This document shows positions 26,537-39,021 of a stretch of DNA of 64,000 nt, one piece after another. Under the pieces are notes generated by a model, which made no database searches, was not told the origin of the DNA, and was given only the letters and a program-made list of their open reading frames with translations. Positions within the stretch are counted from its first letter, which is position 1; every line of letters starts with the position of its first letter. Source of the DNA: Theobroma cacao (lineage: Eukaryota > Streptophyta > Magnoliopsida > Malvales > Malvaceae); the NCBI RefSeq assembly GCF_000208745.1, contig NC_030853.1, positions 293,948-357,947 of the forward strand, in the 5' to 3' direction. The position numbers and the translations under genes are program-made.

Positions 26537-27088
26537 TCATGCCTCTACTGAATTCCCAAGACCAAATGAGAAATGTTCGCGAACAGGTGAAAACTCCACC
26601 AGTCCAATATCCATTGCGTATCCAGAAACAGGCATCTTCAACTCTCTCAACACACAAAAAGCCTCAGCCATTCTTGTTTTTGGCACTTCCTGAGCTACAG
26701 CACAATAAGGAATCCAAGCGTCAGCTTTAAACTCTTCTCCAATTTCAATCCCTTCTTTTTTAACTGCCTCACATAACTGAGCCTGGAACTGAAGGAGGGC
26801 CATTGTTGGAGCTGGTGCAAGAAAAAGAACATTTTTTTCATTTGGGAAAGTCCCAATTGAAGAAAAAGATAGAGCTAAAGGTTCTTGCTTTGAAGCAAAG
26901 AACTTTACAGCAGATTCAAGCTTGGCAGGATCAAGAAAGGGGCTTGAAAAGAGAGTAATGTGAGGCCTTGACTCAATTTCAATTAACTGAGTGCTGATTT
27001 GGCGACGAGCCAAAACATTCCAAGCTTTCAAGACTTGGTTTTCAAGAGCTGGATCAAAGTAAAGCTCAATTGAAAAGCCTTGTGACAT
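26537..27088 (-). CDS. 2H-phosphodiesterase superfamily protein (RNA ligase/cyclic nucleotide phosphodiesterase-like)
   Basis: A single uninterrupted frame of 183 codons. The N-terminal half carries PHITLF with His43, the first HxT motif of the 2H superfamily (LigT, 2'-5' RNA ligase and cyclic phosphodiesterases). The second motif, expected in the C-terminal half, sits in AWIPYCAVAQEVPKTRM. Tyr128 occupies the place where family members usually have the second catalytic His. The fold context (SSIGTFPNEKNVLFLAP, and the end GLVEFSPVREHFSFGLG) fits a small cytosolic plant protein of this family. Known 2H enzymes open 2',3'-cyclic or linear 2'-5' phosphodiester bonds. With the second His apparently lost, activity here is uncertain. 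The start is the first ATG, and the region upstream (27089-27350) looks like an untranslated leader. Confidence 0.8.
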   Translation of the reverse strand: MSQGFSIELYFDPALENQVLKAWNVLARRQISTQLIEIESRPHITLFSSPFLDPAKLESAVKFFASKQEPLALSFSSIGTFPNEKNVLFLAPAPTMALLQFQAQLCEAVKKEGIEIGEEFKADAWIPYCAVAQEVPKTRMAEAFCVLRELKMPVSGYAMDIGLVEFSPVREHFSFGLGNSVEA

Positions 27089-29274
27089 TGAAACTTTGAG
27101 AAAAATAAAAGAAACCCAGAGTTTAAAAGGGAGATCTAAGAATACCCAGACGATGAAAATTGGAACTTGAAGAAGAATTTGAAGTGACCCAGAAAGGGGG
27201 AAAAACTTAAAACCCTAGAAAGAACATGGGAAATGAAAGGTACCCAAATTAAATTTGCCGTTGTAGAGGCCAAAGAAGAAGAAAAAATGTGATACAAGAA
27301 AGGATTTTTATGGTGTTTTCAAAGAGACAGAATAGAGAGAGAGGAACACTTTGTATGGGGATTATGGAGAGAAGAGTCTGATTTTCTTTGGCAATTTCAC
27401 AGTGAAGATTAAAAAGAATTAAAAAAAATTAAGAGGTCTAGTAATTTTCTTTTTGCACTTGTTAATTTTTTATTTTCCTTTTGGCCTTTTTGGCTTTATA
27501 CTAAACACTTTTAACTGAGTTCTAAGTTGGAAGATTTTTGTTTTCGAAATTAAAAAATTGGAAGGGAAAGTATATAAAGACAAGAAGTTCTGGCTAAAGC
27601 TCCAATATGGTTTTTGAAATTAATTACTAGGAGTAATTAATTAAAAATTTAGTTTGTCTTCTAGGAGAATTTAATTTTGGATTTTTGTCTTATTTGAATT
27701 TAATAAATATTTACATTTAAAGAAAAAATAAACCAACAAAATTAAGAAAAACCAATTTCAATGATGATGTAGTTTTGGTTATTTTAACTAATAATGGTAT
27801 GTATGTTAGATTCATTATATTTAGATAGTAGTATTTAAATTTAAATTACAATTTATTTATATTTCCTAGAAGTATTATTGATAGGTAATTTTGGTAATAG
27901 TAGGTTAAATTATCCAATTAGTTTCTGTATTATAGTAAATTGGTATATTTAGTTCTTATACAATAATTTGTAAAAGTTGAATCTTTTTGCTTTCTAAAAT
28001 TGACAATATTAATCCTATTGTTAATAATGTTAAAATTTTTTTTGTTATTTATGATGATATGGTATTTTGTTGTTAATGTGATATTAAATATGATGATGTG
28101 TTTATTACGATGCAACATTTTTAATCTATTTCATAATATTTTTTCATTACTTTAAATTATAGAGCACAAAAATTCAATTCTTTTTTTATCTCGCGACACT
28201 CTTTTCTTAAATCGTACTATTGATCTGTTTCTTTTTCAATTCCATTTAAAACCATTAGCTTATATTGGATAATTCCCAATCTCTAATTATAAAATTTATA
28301 TCATTATTTAGTTAAGTTATATTGCACTTTTAGTGCATTATTCGTGAAATATTACATCATTATTGTCGTGTCAATAGATTCAATATCACATTAATAAGAA
28401 AATATCACGTAAATACAACCAAATTTCATATTTATACAAAAAACAGAAAATTTTTAATGCATTGGACTGACAATGTCAATTTTAAAAACTATAAAAATTT
28501 AATTTATATAAATTATTGTGCAAAAATTAAATCTACCAGTTTAATAAAGTATAAGAACTAATTATATAATTTGACTAGTAATATATATATATAATATAAA
28601 CTCTTGTTCAAGCCTGTTAAATGTTAATTACAAAAAAAAAAAACAAAACTGAAGATATTGAATTTGGACTAGGCATACTCTTATGAAAAAAGAAATTATA
28701 TAATATTAGCATATTACAGATATACAATAAAAGTTACAAATTAAACACAATAATTGTAATATTCTTTTCTCTTCATATACAATAAATCTCAGAATATTTA
28801 ATAAAACAACTATTGAAATTAGGTCCAGTCAAGTTTGTTGGCTGAAATTTCAATTTTTATGATGCATTTGGCTTAATTATTTAAATTTTTGGTATAATCT
28901 ATAATAAACTCCAAAAAGAAACTTGCCCAAAATGTGGACTACCGCTGCAGCCTTGCAGGCCTCTAAAACAGTAGGTCTGAATTGGAATTGCGGCAGGTCC
29001 AACCCTTTCATGGGCTACATCCACATCCCACAGCCAGGAAAATCAAACCTTTGGGATTGAATTGAAGTGAAATTTATGACTTGATCAAATATTACCATTG
29101 TTTAGTACAAGAACCATTGGAATTTTATTGATACATAGCAATACAGAAGGAAAAAACACAAACAATGTTATTTTAGTTTACAGCATGGAGAAGTTGATGT
29201 CTTACATTAAAACACTGATGGAATAGCTCCAATACGAATTACAGGGTGAGTTTTTGTTTTATAGTTGCTGAGCT
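27089..29274. other. AT-rich intergenic DNA
   Basis: The left 260 bp or so are the likely leader and promoter of the minus-strand 2H-phosphodiesterase gene. From about 27400 to 28900 the DNA is very AT-rich with no domain-bearing frame. The last few hundred bases before 29275 are the likely 3' untranslated region of the alpha-dioxygenase gene. Confidence 0.6.
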
Positions 29275-32200
29275 TCAAGAGGGAAGGCGAAGATAGAGAG
29301 GGATGCAACTGTGAGCACTGGGAGGTAAGTCCCAGACAGAGAATGCACTGGTGGAGCTGGCGTTGATCCATTTCTTTGTAATATCTGGGTAATGACGCTC
29401 TAGCACATCTTTCAAGCTCTCTGTAGAGTTCACCCATTCAAATCCCTTCTTTGTGTATGTCTCCTCGTTGAAATTGCTCGTGAAAAACCTATCTGCTTCA
29501 AGCCTCCTGCGTCACCCAATTCAAGATTCAAAACCCCATTTCATTATCACTAACATGATTGATTTAATAGCATTATTCATTTGAATTTGTTCGGCTTTCG
29601 ACTGATATGATAAGAAGAGCTTATATAATAATTTCTTTCTTAAACTCAGGCTAATTGGAGGTGGAAAATAACTAAATTTTTGGTTGATTTACCTGGTTGC
29701 CATCAGTAGAAATATGATGAAAGCTGTCTCACTGATGGCAAAACCCTTGATCTTCTTCTCTGCCATGAGGCCCACCATCAAGTCCAGCACTTCAACGTCA
29801 TCACCATAAACCTCCTTAAGAGTTTCAATGGCCTCTGTATCATCTGTCAGATCTTCCCATCTATTGATTGGTATCAATAGCAGAGCCCTGCGGAATTGGT
29901 TATACCGGGCCACTTTTCTCTCCCTGTCCCTATAAACTGCATCAGTGATATCAAAATAAATCAACTTCACGTCATTCTTGTCAGTAATTTCACTGAATGC
30001 AAGTGAAAAGTGAAAACTCACTTTCAAGGGCTGCCAAGTCCACATGGTCAGGCCTGTCTTTACCGTCAACATCTTGCGGCACAAGGTCCCGAAGCCAGGA
30101 AGGATAGTTCCAAAGCTCTAGTGCACCACAAGCCTGATGCCCCATTGAAACTATTTGCCTGGTGAATCCAATTTGTGATAAAGTCTTTTCGCCTTCATGG
30201 CCTACCAAATCTGGCATGGGAACCCTGCATTTACAAATGCAAAAATCAAAGTTAGGGCGAATAACACATATAAGGCATGATAAAAATTTACAAGAAAAGC
30301 CATGGGAAAGGCAATATTGTTTTTTTATGTCTCATCTGACTAGGCTGTACTAATACAGGTTTAACATAATGAGATATGTCTCTCTAGTCAATAAGGCACA
30401 AAAGAAGCAGCCTGAAAGAACACCATACTTCTCAAGCAAAGGTGGAGATTTATTGGGCCCTGGTGGGACGTTGATGTTCCTTAGATGAAGAAAATCTGGT
30501 AGAAGCGGGTGCATTCGATAGACGCTGACAAACTCCTCAGTCAAAGAGTAAGGAACACCATGATTAACAGGCTTTCTTTGACCAACCAAACCTCCCAACG
30601 AGGCGTTCCCAACATGCCCAAATGTGTCTTTGAATTTCTTTCCCAGTAGGCCATACCTGTGATATATTAAATGCAAATGATACGTTAAACCTTAAAGCTT
30701 GACTCTTCGTTATAACAAGTAAAGAAGCAAAGTGATTTGAGTTTTAATCAGTTTGAAATATCTGCCAAATGATCTTCATTGAGTCAAAAAAGAAGAACAA
30801 AACAAAGGCTTCGTCAGATATATACCAGTTAGCACGCATCCCTGCAAGCAACATATCAGTTTTCAGAAGCTCCACAGTCCAGTCAATAGTATGGATCTTT
30901 GCAATCACAGCAGAAGTTACCAGCCTTGCATGACGGTATAATTCTTCATCATTGAAGTCGGGATATTCCTTCTAATCGTATTTCAAAGACAATTACAATT
31001 GATGTTTAGTTAATACACCATAAAATATATAAACTAATTAGAGATATCATATTTTTTTTATATCAATTCAATAATCTATTAACCAAGCAATTTGCAAAGA
31101 TTGAATACCTTGAGGGCATCGCAGACTGCATTGTGCTCTTTAATGAATAGGGCCTGCAATGTAGAGACACCAGCCCAGTTGTTCCGAACATCTCCCGCTA
31201 TGGGAATCCCATCCTCGTCATGTACAAGTAGCCCAGATTCTGAGATCTTTAACTTTCCATCTTTGAAAGTCCTTACCTTTTGTAACCTTTCCGCATTGCT
31301 ACCATATATAGCACTTCCATCCCTACAATTCATGAAAATGCATGCTATAAATCTTCAGGCGTAGGTCGACATATGATCATTAATGTTTCGGTTCACAAAC
31401 ACCCAGATACATGGTAAGCTCAAGCCAATTTACACTCCATATGTATGTTCTTACCACCAAGGTGTACGGATGTTTTTGGTGCCAGTTTTGATCTCATAGG
31501 AACAAGTTGGAAACCACTTTGTCTCGTAAAATTTGAAAGAACTGAGGGGGCATTTACTAGCAACTGCTTTAGGTGCAATCAACTCAATCTGCAATAAGTT
31601 TGTACAAGAAGTAAGTTATGCATTAATTTGTGTAAGAATGTATAGAATTTGTGGATAGTTATACTTAACCTGGTTGGTGTCCTCCAGGTGGTCGACCCAA
31701 TCATGGATCATAAACTGGATCCAAGAGGCCGCTATCATGTTGAATTGCTTGTCAGTGTCTTTGTATTGTCTTCGTGCCAACAGTTTTGTGGCAACAACCA
31801 TTGGATCTGGCTTCATTAACTACACATAGTTTTATCATTATTATAATATCAAATTAAGGATAATTAATGAATAAAAAGAATATTATATGCACCCAAAAAA
31901 AGAATATTATATGTAAATTTAATGTGATATAAATATAGTATTTTCATATCTGATTATTTAATTTATTAATTAGTGCATGATATTTCTATTCAAAGAGTAA
32001 GGTTTGAATTTTTTTTCTCAATTTTAAAAAAAAGAATACAGTATTTTTTATTTGATAAAGTCATAAGCTTCAATATTAAGTGCTTGTTTGACCTGACTTT
32101 TTTTCAGCTTATCTACTTCTTAAATTTTGAAAAGCTCTTAAAAAAAAGTAGTTTTTTTTTTAAAAAATAAAATTTTGAAAAAAATAACTTTTGAAAAAGC

Positions 32201-33417
32201 TCATATGAGGAGCTTTTTCTTCTCTTCTTTTAAAAATGCAAGAAAATTTTTATTTTTATTTAAAAAATATCCTCATCTGTTAAATATAATTACAATATTA
32301 CCCTCTCAAAAAAGAAATATCCTTTATGATAACTTTTATCGAAATTATAACTTATAAAAAGAAATTTACCAAATAATTTTAATTTAATTTTAAAAATTAT
32401 TATTTTTCATAAGAACTTCATAATAGTTTTTAAATTAAAAAAAAGTCGAGTTAAACAGGCTCTAAATCACCAACAACTTTTTTTTTTGTTTTTGTGTGTA
32501 GATACGCAAGGGTACCCAACAGCAGTAAGCCTCCAAAAACAGGAAACAACACCAGAAAGACAAAGAGCAATACAGCAAGCTAGCATACGCCACACACCAT
32601 ATAGAACAACTTTGGCTTATGCAACTGTTTTCCCTAAACTTCCTCATATGTAATAAAAAGACAAAAAAGAAAAACTAAAAGGATATATAAACCCTATGCT
32701 TAGTTCGGTAAAGTTGCTTAGCCTGCGTAAGGTAGTACCGCGTTAAACTTTACAGGTCTGAAAGGATAAACCGTATGCTTAGTTAGTTGATGCAAACTGC
32801 TCTGAACCACCAACACACTGAGATCAGCCATGGCAGTCGGTTGCATCAAGGACCTGCATTTCCGAACACCACAACATGCAGAACCCCCCATAACATGACA
32901 ACCAAAAACAGGGATTAATTATACCTTATCTTTTTGATCAACAGGCAGAATGTTCCTGCCAAAGAAGCTTCCTTGGCTGCCTGCTGCTTCATTGAACGGT
33001 TCATTATATCTTCCATCAGCTGTTCTGTAAGGATAATCCCCTGGATTAAACCGCACACCGGAGGGAGATTTACCAACGTTGAACAAATTGTACTCCTGGT
33101 GAAGATGCCGACGAATTGCCAGATAAAATAGACCTAAGAATACTGGTAACCGATGCCATATGCCCAACTTATCAACCGAGTGGACAATCTTCTCAAAACA
33201 AAAAAAAAATGTTAATTAAGCAAGAGTTTTGAATTTAATATACAACAAAAACTATAATTAAATTAATGTATAATTAGTAAGGACATGAGGAGCAAGGAAT
33301 GGATTTTACGAGGAAGAGAAAAGCATCGAGTATAGTCATCATAGAGACAGCTTCATGGAAGTCTTCATGGATGAAACGGTACAGCATGCTCTTGATTGAG
33401 GACACAAAAAATGCCAT
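29275..33417 (-). CDS. DOX1: Alpha-dioxygenase (pathogen-induced oxygenase type), intact
   Basis: Ten exons on the minus strand: 33417-33310, 33191-32925, 31819-31670, 31588-31455, 31322-31109, 30971-30826, 30656-30429, 30224-30022, 29936-29693 and 29506-29275. All junctions are GT-AG, phases agree, and the product is 641 aa, the family's usual size. It is a heme protein of the peroxidase-cyclooxygenase superfamily that adds O2 to the alpha carbon of free fatty acids, giving 2-hydroperoxides in plant defence and oxylipin signalling. Distal His164 lies in QFMIHDWVDHLED, and catalytic Tyr386 and proximal His389 lie in SVYRMH, matching the numbering known for this family. Substrate-side motifs such as HNAVCDALK and MRANWYGLLGKKF are also present. 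The last residues are LYLRLPS. The gene lies tandem to a decayed copy at 40647-48060. Confidence 0.95.
32080..32462. mobile_element. Tourist/PIF-Harbinger-like MITE in DOX1 intron 2
   Basis: A 383-bp AT-rich block has imperfect terminal inverted repeats. The left end reads GTGCTTGTTTGACCTGACTT and the right end, reverse complemented, reads GAGCCTGTTTAACTCGACTT; both continue into a T run. The element is flanked on both sides by the trinucleotide TAA (32077-32079 and 32463-32465), the duplication expected for PIF/Harbinger elements. It has no coding capacity. It sits inside the 1105-bp second intron of the intact alpha-dioxygenase, well away from the splice sites. Confidence 0.7.
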
Positions 33418-33502
33418 GGCTATTTTAGACAACCAAGTTTCCTATAAAATCATAGCGAAGCATGGCGATATTTATAGACGAAACTAGGGGGAGGTAGAAA
33501 GT

Positions 33503-33957
33503 TAGGAAGCAAGTAGACAGCTGAAAGGCGTTGAAAAGTTGGATTGTACTTCCCAAATCGAAAAAGGTTATCCATGGAATATGAGCTTGAATATTTCTTC
33601 AGCAGAGAAACACCAAAGCTGTATATGATTATTCTGGAAGAAGATATTTCTTGCCTTCGCTAAACTTAATTGACAAAACCATTAAAAGGACTGTCAGTCC
33701 TAGGCTTAGCCAAGCATGGCCGATGGTTATTGACTAAACCTAACAAGAGGAATACCAGGTCAGGAACCAAGTACGTACAAGTGAAAAGCGTTGAAAGTTG
33801 CATGCACTGATATATTTCCCAACTCAAAAAAAGGCTTATCCATTGGATGTGCTTGAATTAATGTTACTTGCAGCAGACAAACATCAGAGTTATGATTATC
33901 CTAGGGGAAGAATTTTCTTACATGAGCTAAACTTAATTGACAAAATCATTAAAAAGA
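33503..33957. repeat. Tandem duplication upstream of DOX1
   Basis: Two diverged units of about 190 bp: 33503-33690 and 33762-33957. Shared landmarks in order are AGGAA(G/C)CAAGTA, AAAGGCGTTGAAA or AAAAGCGTTGAAA, TTATCCAT(G)GGA, CAGCAGA, ATGATTATyCT, GCTAAACTTAATTGACAAAA and ATTAAAA. They lie from about 85 to 540 bp upstream of the DOX1 start codon, so they probably belong to the leader or promoter. Confidence 0.75.
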
Positions 33958-35229
33958 GAATATATATATATATATATTACTCATTCCCTCTCATTTTCTT
34001 TATTTAATTTTTTTAGATGTTTCAAAATTATTTTTTTATTTTTTTGAATACTTAATTCTCTTATTTTTTCTAAATGTTGAAGTTTCTTTTTCCATTTTTT
34101 GGCAAAAAAAAATCATGCAGAAATTTTATTAAAAATTTTAAAATTTTAATATAAAATACATTAAAATCAAAATTTTTTCCCCTTAAATTTTATAAAAATA
34201 AAAAAAAGACAAGTAAAGTGGGGCAAAGTATTATATGACAGGAGACGTGCTACATTTGGTTGCATACAGTCAAGGCCATACATTACTTATAGTAGTTTTC
34301 TCTTTTATATCTTGACAACGACGGATCATGAATTTCATATTTAGCATGTTTTTTGGGACCAATCATGGTGGTTTTGTCTTTGTCATCTCTTAAAGGTGGA
34401 ACCCAAATCCCCTGCCTTTTGTTTGTACCCCGTGTTTAGATCTATACCACGTGTTTATTTTTAATTATTTGATTAAAACATATTTGGTTTTAATTGTTTC
34501 CTCTCTCACTTTCATATCTCTTCCATCTTTCTCTTTCACGACCCATTATTTTTCAATTACAACGCGCCTTTTACTCCAATTGCATTAGGCAATTAATTCC
34601 TAGTAAATTTTTTAAAAAATCACATATAGAAGCCTACAAGTCATCGGCAGAGGGAAGTCACTTCCCTCTCTCTATAATTTGTAAGTTTGTCAATGAGATT
34701 CTTTTAAAACCGCAGTAGAAATTAATTGGGCTAATGTAATTGGAGTAAAAGGCAAGTTGCAATGGAAGGAAAGTAAGTAGTAAAGAGAGAAAAAGGGAAA
34801 ACATATATATGATAAAAAAAGCAAAAAAAAAAGAAATTAAAACTATACTTGAATTAACTTAATAATGGGACACCAAATGGAGGCATAAAAATGGGTTTGA
34901 TCCCTTAAAGCTGTTGTTGGTTCTGCTTAATTATCCTCTTAATTATTCTTTATAATTTTATTTGCTTCATGGGGCATTTCTTCCCATGCCCGAAAATGCT
35001 AGAAACATATCATCCATACGTGGAAGCATGCCCTACACATGTTGTTTTCTTTTCGTTTAAACATCTCACACATATATGTGGTAATTATTCTGTTTTATTT
35101 TTATAAAGTTAGGTGGTTCCACATTTACAGATAAAAAATCATTTGCAGGATAGTTATAAAATTTTATCACTTTTTTTTTTACAAATTATAATATTAAAAC
35201 TTATAAACTTCATCCATAATTATATATAC

Positions 35230-35840
35230 ATGAAATTAATTATATAACTTATATGTTAAAATGTTTTATATTAAAGTTTGTATAAAATCTAAGGTGATGG
35301 TTAATAAACTTATTAAATGTAATCATATAAATAAATTTATTATAAATTATAGTAATGCTTATGTATAAATAAATATATGTATATATATAATATATTACTT
35401 TATTATATATATATATAATTAATGATACAAATTATATGTTAAAATGTTTTATATCAAAGATTGTAGAAATAATAACTAATTATAAACAATATGCTATAAA
35501 ATCTAAAGTGATAACTAATAAAGTTATTAAGTGTAATCATATAAATAATGTCTATTATAAATGATAGTAATGCTTATGTATAAATTAAATATATGTATAT
35601 ATAATATATTTATACAATTATATATATATTCATAACTTTTTATGTTATGAAACATTACTAAAGTGTAATAATTATAAAATATTAATATGTAGGATATTTA
35701 CTATNATATATATTCATAACTTTTTATGTTATGAAACATTATTAAGGTGTATTAATTATAATATATTAATATGTAGGATATTTACTATCATATATTATAA
35801 TATTAATATATAACTTATATCATTTAAAATATATAAGTTG
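35230..35840. repeat. AT-rich tandem repeats
   Basis: A unit of about 190 bp containing TATGTTAAAATGTTTTATAT, then AATAAA(C/G)TTATTAA(A/G)TGTAATC and TAGTAATGCTTATGTATAAA, occurs at about 35240-35400 and again at 35430-35600. It is followed by a two-copy repeat of about 82 bp (35628-35705 and 35710-35790) with TATTCATAACTTTTTATG and GTAGGATATTTACTAT. An undetermined base lies at 35705. Confidence 0.7.
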
Positions 35841-36398
35841 TAATTTCATATTAATACAGATTTATAAATAAATAAATATATATATATAACTAATATTAAA
35901 TTACTATGATTATAATTTGTATATATACGTATAATACCCTAATATATTTTAAGTACACTATTAATTAAGTTTACTCTCAATTCTTCTTAATATATATAAT
36001 AATATTTTATATATTAATATATAAATATATAAAAAATTAGTTTGGTTTTTTGAATAGATTGGTTTAAAAATTTTAAAACCGAGAACCGATCAAAAAACGA
36101 ATTGGACTAAACATTTTGGACTTATTGATCCAATGGACCAATTAGAACAAACCGTTTTATCAAAATCGCATTTGGTTTGGGTAGATAATTTATCTGAATT
36201 GGTTTTGCTCTCCCTAGAACCTGCAAATTATTTTTTTTCATTTATTTATTTGTTTGAACATTTTCAACTCTTTCTACTTAAGGTGATTTGGAAGAGGATA
36301 AGTCTTGAGAGTGGAGTCAAACACTCTCCAAGCTCCAATATTTTGCTTCTTTCTATTGCTTAGCTATACTTGTTTATCTGGACTGCATCATACATGGG

Positions 36399-39017
36399 TG
36401 TAGACACTCATTTAAAAATAATAATAAAATAAATAAAATATAAAATAAAATAATGAGAAAAAAAAAGGAATAGTTGGGCGTACGCCCATCCATCCCTTCC
36501 CCCAACCACCATGAATGATGGGGGTTCTGGCTACCAACTCCTTGGTGCCAGAACCCCATTACCAGGTTGCCCAAATTTTTGGACAACCTGGCTTTTAAAG
36601 ATTCATGACCTACAAAACAAAGGGGGGAGAGATTTTTTGAAAGCCAGAAAACGTAGCCAAAAACCAGGGAGAAAAACCAAAGAGAAAACGATTCAAAAAC
36701 AAAAATTTTTTTTCCAGAAACAAGAAAATAGATCCAATCCAACAGCAATAACCAAAAGAAAAAAACCTAAGTGTTCTAGCAGCCAGCTATCCTAACCACA
36801 ATAAAAAATATAAAAATAAAAAAGAAAAAAGTTTGGGTTAAAGGCCCCGATTCGGCCAAACCCAGATCTGATGGTCAGATCTGAGCGGCGTCGAAGGGTG
36901 AGAGAGGGAGATCCGACCGGCGGCACGAAAGAGAGAAAGGTCGTCGGCTCTTTACCGACCTAAGGCAAAAGGGGATTGACAATAAGAAAGGAAATCGACA
37001 CCGACAAAGAAAGAGAGAGGAAAGGAAGAAGAAAGAATTAGAGAAAGAGGGGGAAGGAAAGAAAGAAAAGAAGAAAGAGAGAGGAAGAAACGGTGCCGGT
37101 GAAGGAAAGGGAGAGAGAAGAGTGACGTCAGGAAGAAGAAAGAGGGGAGAGAGATCTGGCGACCAAGAAATAAAGAGAGAAAGAAAAAATAAAAAGAATA
37201 AAATTTTCTAGAGAGAAGGTAGAGAAGGTGACCGGCTAAAGAGAGAAAATGAAGGGTGAAAATGAGAGAAAAGAAAAAAAAAAGGGGCTTATATATCGAG
37301 ATTTAGAGCCTAAACGGTGTTGTTTCAGTAGAGTAAAGAATTAAGAGGGATCAACACCTAAACTACGTCGTTCGAAAGGGAGCCCAGCGGACCAACAAAG
37401 CAGGCTCGGGACGCTCCTATGCGGACCAGATAACTTGGGCCATCATCTTAGCCCAAGCAAGGTGAAGCCTTTCCCATTTATTATGAATTTGGACTTGTTA
37501 TTTAGGGCTTATCCATTCTATTTAATTAAAAATTTGCTTATTTGCTTAGTTTAAATAAAAATAAAAAAAATACATAATGTTTTAGAAAAAAATACTAATA
37601 AAAATATTAAACGAAAATAATAATAATAATGATAATTAAGAAAATAATAATAAATAACAATAACAATAAAAATGATATAAAATATATAAATCACAAGAAT
37701 AATGTATAGGTAATACTGATGATGGGATGCCCATTCAGAATGCGAGAAGTCGCAATTCTGAGTGAATTTTGTTAGGTTAAGGATTTCGATTAAGACTCCA
37801 CCAGTACGATGGGAGGGTCCTAATTCGAAATTTTAATGTTTCTAATTTTAAACAAATAAAAAACCATATATACTTAATCACCAATTAATCAAAATATATA
37901 TATATATATATAGAATAAAATTAATGATGACAATAAATTTGTTAATCATAATAATACAAAAATAGAAAATACATATGCATGAATAATAATAATAATAATA
38001 ATTACAGATAATAAAAAATACTTGGTCTAAAAAATATATAGTTCTAAAAAAATTTCATATAGTAAAATAAATAAGCACTTATATAGCAAAATGCATAACG
38101 AAGCAAAAAACAATAAGTAAATGTAAAATATTTGTTCATAATAAATACGCACACAAAGAAAAGTAGTAATTTTGTGAAAGATAAGAAACAAATATCGAGT
38201 GTACGAGTGCATCACGTATCATCGTTGCATTGTTAAATGTCATGGTATATAAATATATTCTGTATACGGGTATAAATCCCGATGATGGGACTTTTCGAGA
38301 AAGCTTGCGAATGCGAGTTTCATCGGTAAACTCCCTAAGTGAAAAGATACCTCCGAACTCCACTAGTATGATGGGAGGGTTCGAAGAAATATCTTTAATA
38401 AAAGGTTTTTACCCTTATTAGGATTTACATTCATGAAAACATTATTTTTTACTCATAAACGACTATCCCGATGATGGGATCTACCAAGTAAATTTGTGAA
38501 GGCGACTTGCTAAGGTATTTCCCTAGGTGAGAGAATACTTTCGAATCCCACCAATACGATGGGTGGATTCGGAAAGTACACTCAATAAAGGATTTTCATT
38601 TGACATTATCCCGATTTTATGCCACGCATTTCACAATTGCATCATGTGCATGTTAAACCCGTAAAAAATGAAATAAAATATTCTAATAAAAGATGAAATA
38701 AATAAATAACAATTAAGGAAACATAAGAATAACATTAATGGGTTAGGATAATATATGATTAAATGGTACCGTTTGTGGAATGGGCGTCACGGGAGTGCTA
38801 ATCCTTCCTTGTGCGTAACCGTACTCCCGAACCCAAATCTAAAGGGTATGTAGACCAGTTTATCGTTCTTTTGATGGACCTAAAATTAATTTAGGATTTC
38901 GTTGAGTAGGACAAAATCAGGTGGCCAATCACACCTAACAAAAAAAGATTGGTGGCGACTCCCAAATCACTCCATGTCTAACGGTCAGGTTCAAGTAGGA
39001 CTTGAGTTGTATCTACT
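36399..39017 (+). mobile_element. Probable solo LTR of a Ty3/Gypsy (Tat/Ogre-like) element
   Basis: The block starts TGTAGACACTC and ends near GTATCTAC (39009-39016), an imperfect inverted pair like the TGTAGACAC...GTGTCTACA ends known from large plant Gypsy LTRs. Inside it are features I associate with that group: a GA-rich leader-like region (36840-37260), a TATA-like stretch near 37289, GGGCGTCACGGGAGTGC near 38783, ACCGTACTCCCGAACCC near 38819, and TTGGTGGCGACTCC near 38950. There is no gag or pol on either side and no primer-binding site after the right end, so a solo LTR is the simplest reading. I could not confirm a target duplication. Lineage and exact ends are inference. Confidence 0.55.
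37718..38595. repeat. Three related 120-bp modules inside the solo LTR
   Basis: Modules at about 37718-37840, 38281-38405 and 38470-38595. Each starts GATGATGGGA, runs through a GCGA-containing middle and reaches CCACyAnTAyGATGGG followed by a TTCGAA/TTCGGAA-like step. The last two also end in CAATAAAGG/AATAAAAGG. Spacing between modules 2 and 3 is 189 bp, while module 1 is 563 bp away from module 2. Confidence 0.7.
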
Positions 39018-39021
39018 GACA

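Larger units (their letters stand above)
33418..36398. other. Alpha-dioxygenase promoter side and AT-rich intergenic DNA
   Basis: The left part is the region upstream of DOX1 and contains a tandem duplication (33503-33957). The right part, about 34000-36060, is extremely AT-rich with its own tandem repeats (35230-35840). Around 36060-36360 there is a segment with GAACCGATC-type repeats typical of plant transposon debris and no recognisable protein. Confidence 0.6.

Noticed and set aside
36133..36363. 76-codon plus-strand frame near the solo LTR
   Set aside because: It lies in repeat-like DNA with GAACCGATC-type motifs; the hydrophobic tail is caused by a T-rich stretch.
38950..38963. TTGGTGGCGACTCC as the primer-binding site of a full Gypsy element
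   Set aside because: The LTR-like sequence continues past it to about 39016 and no gag or pol follows, so it is better read as an internal LTR motif.
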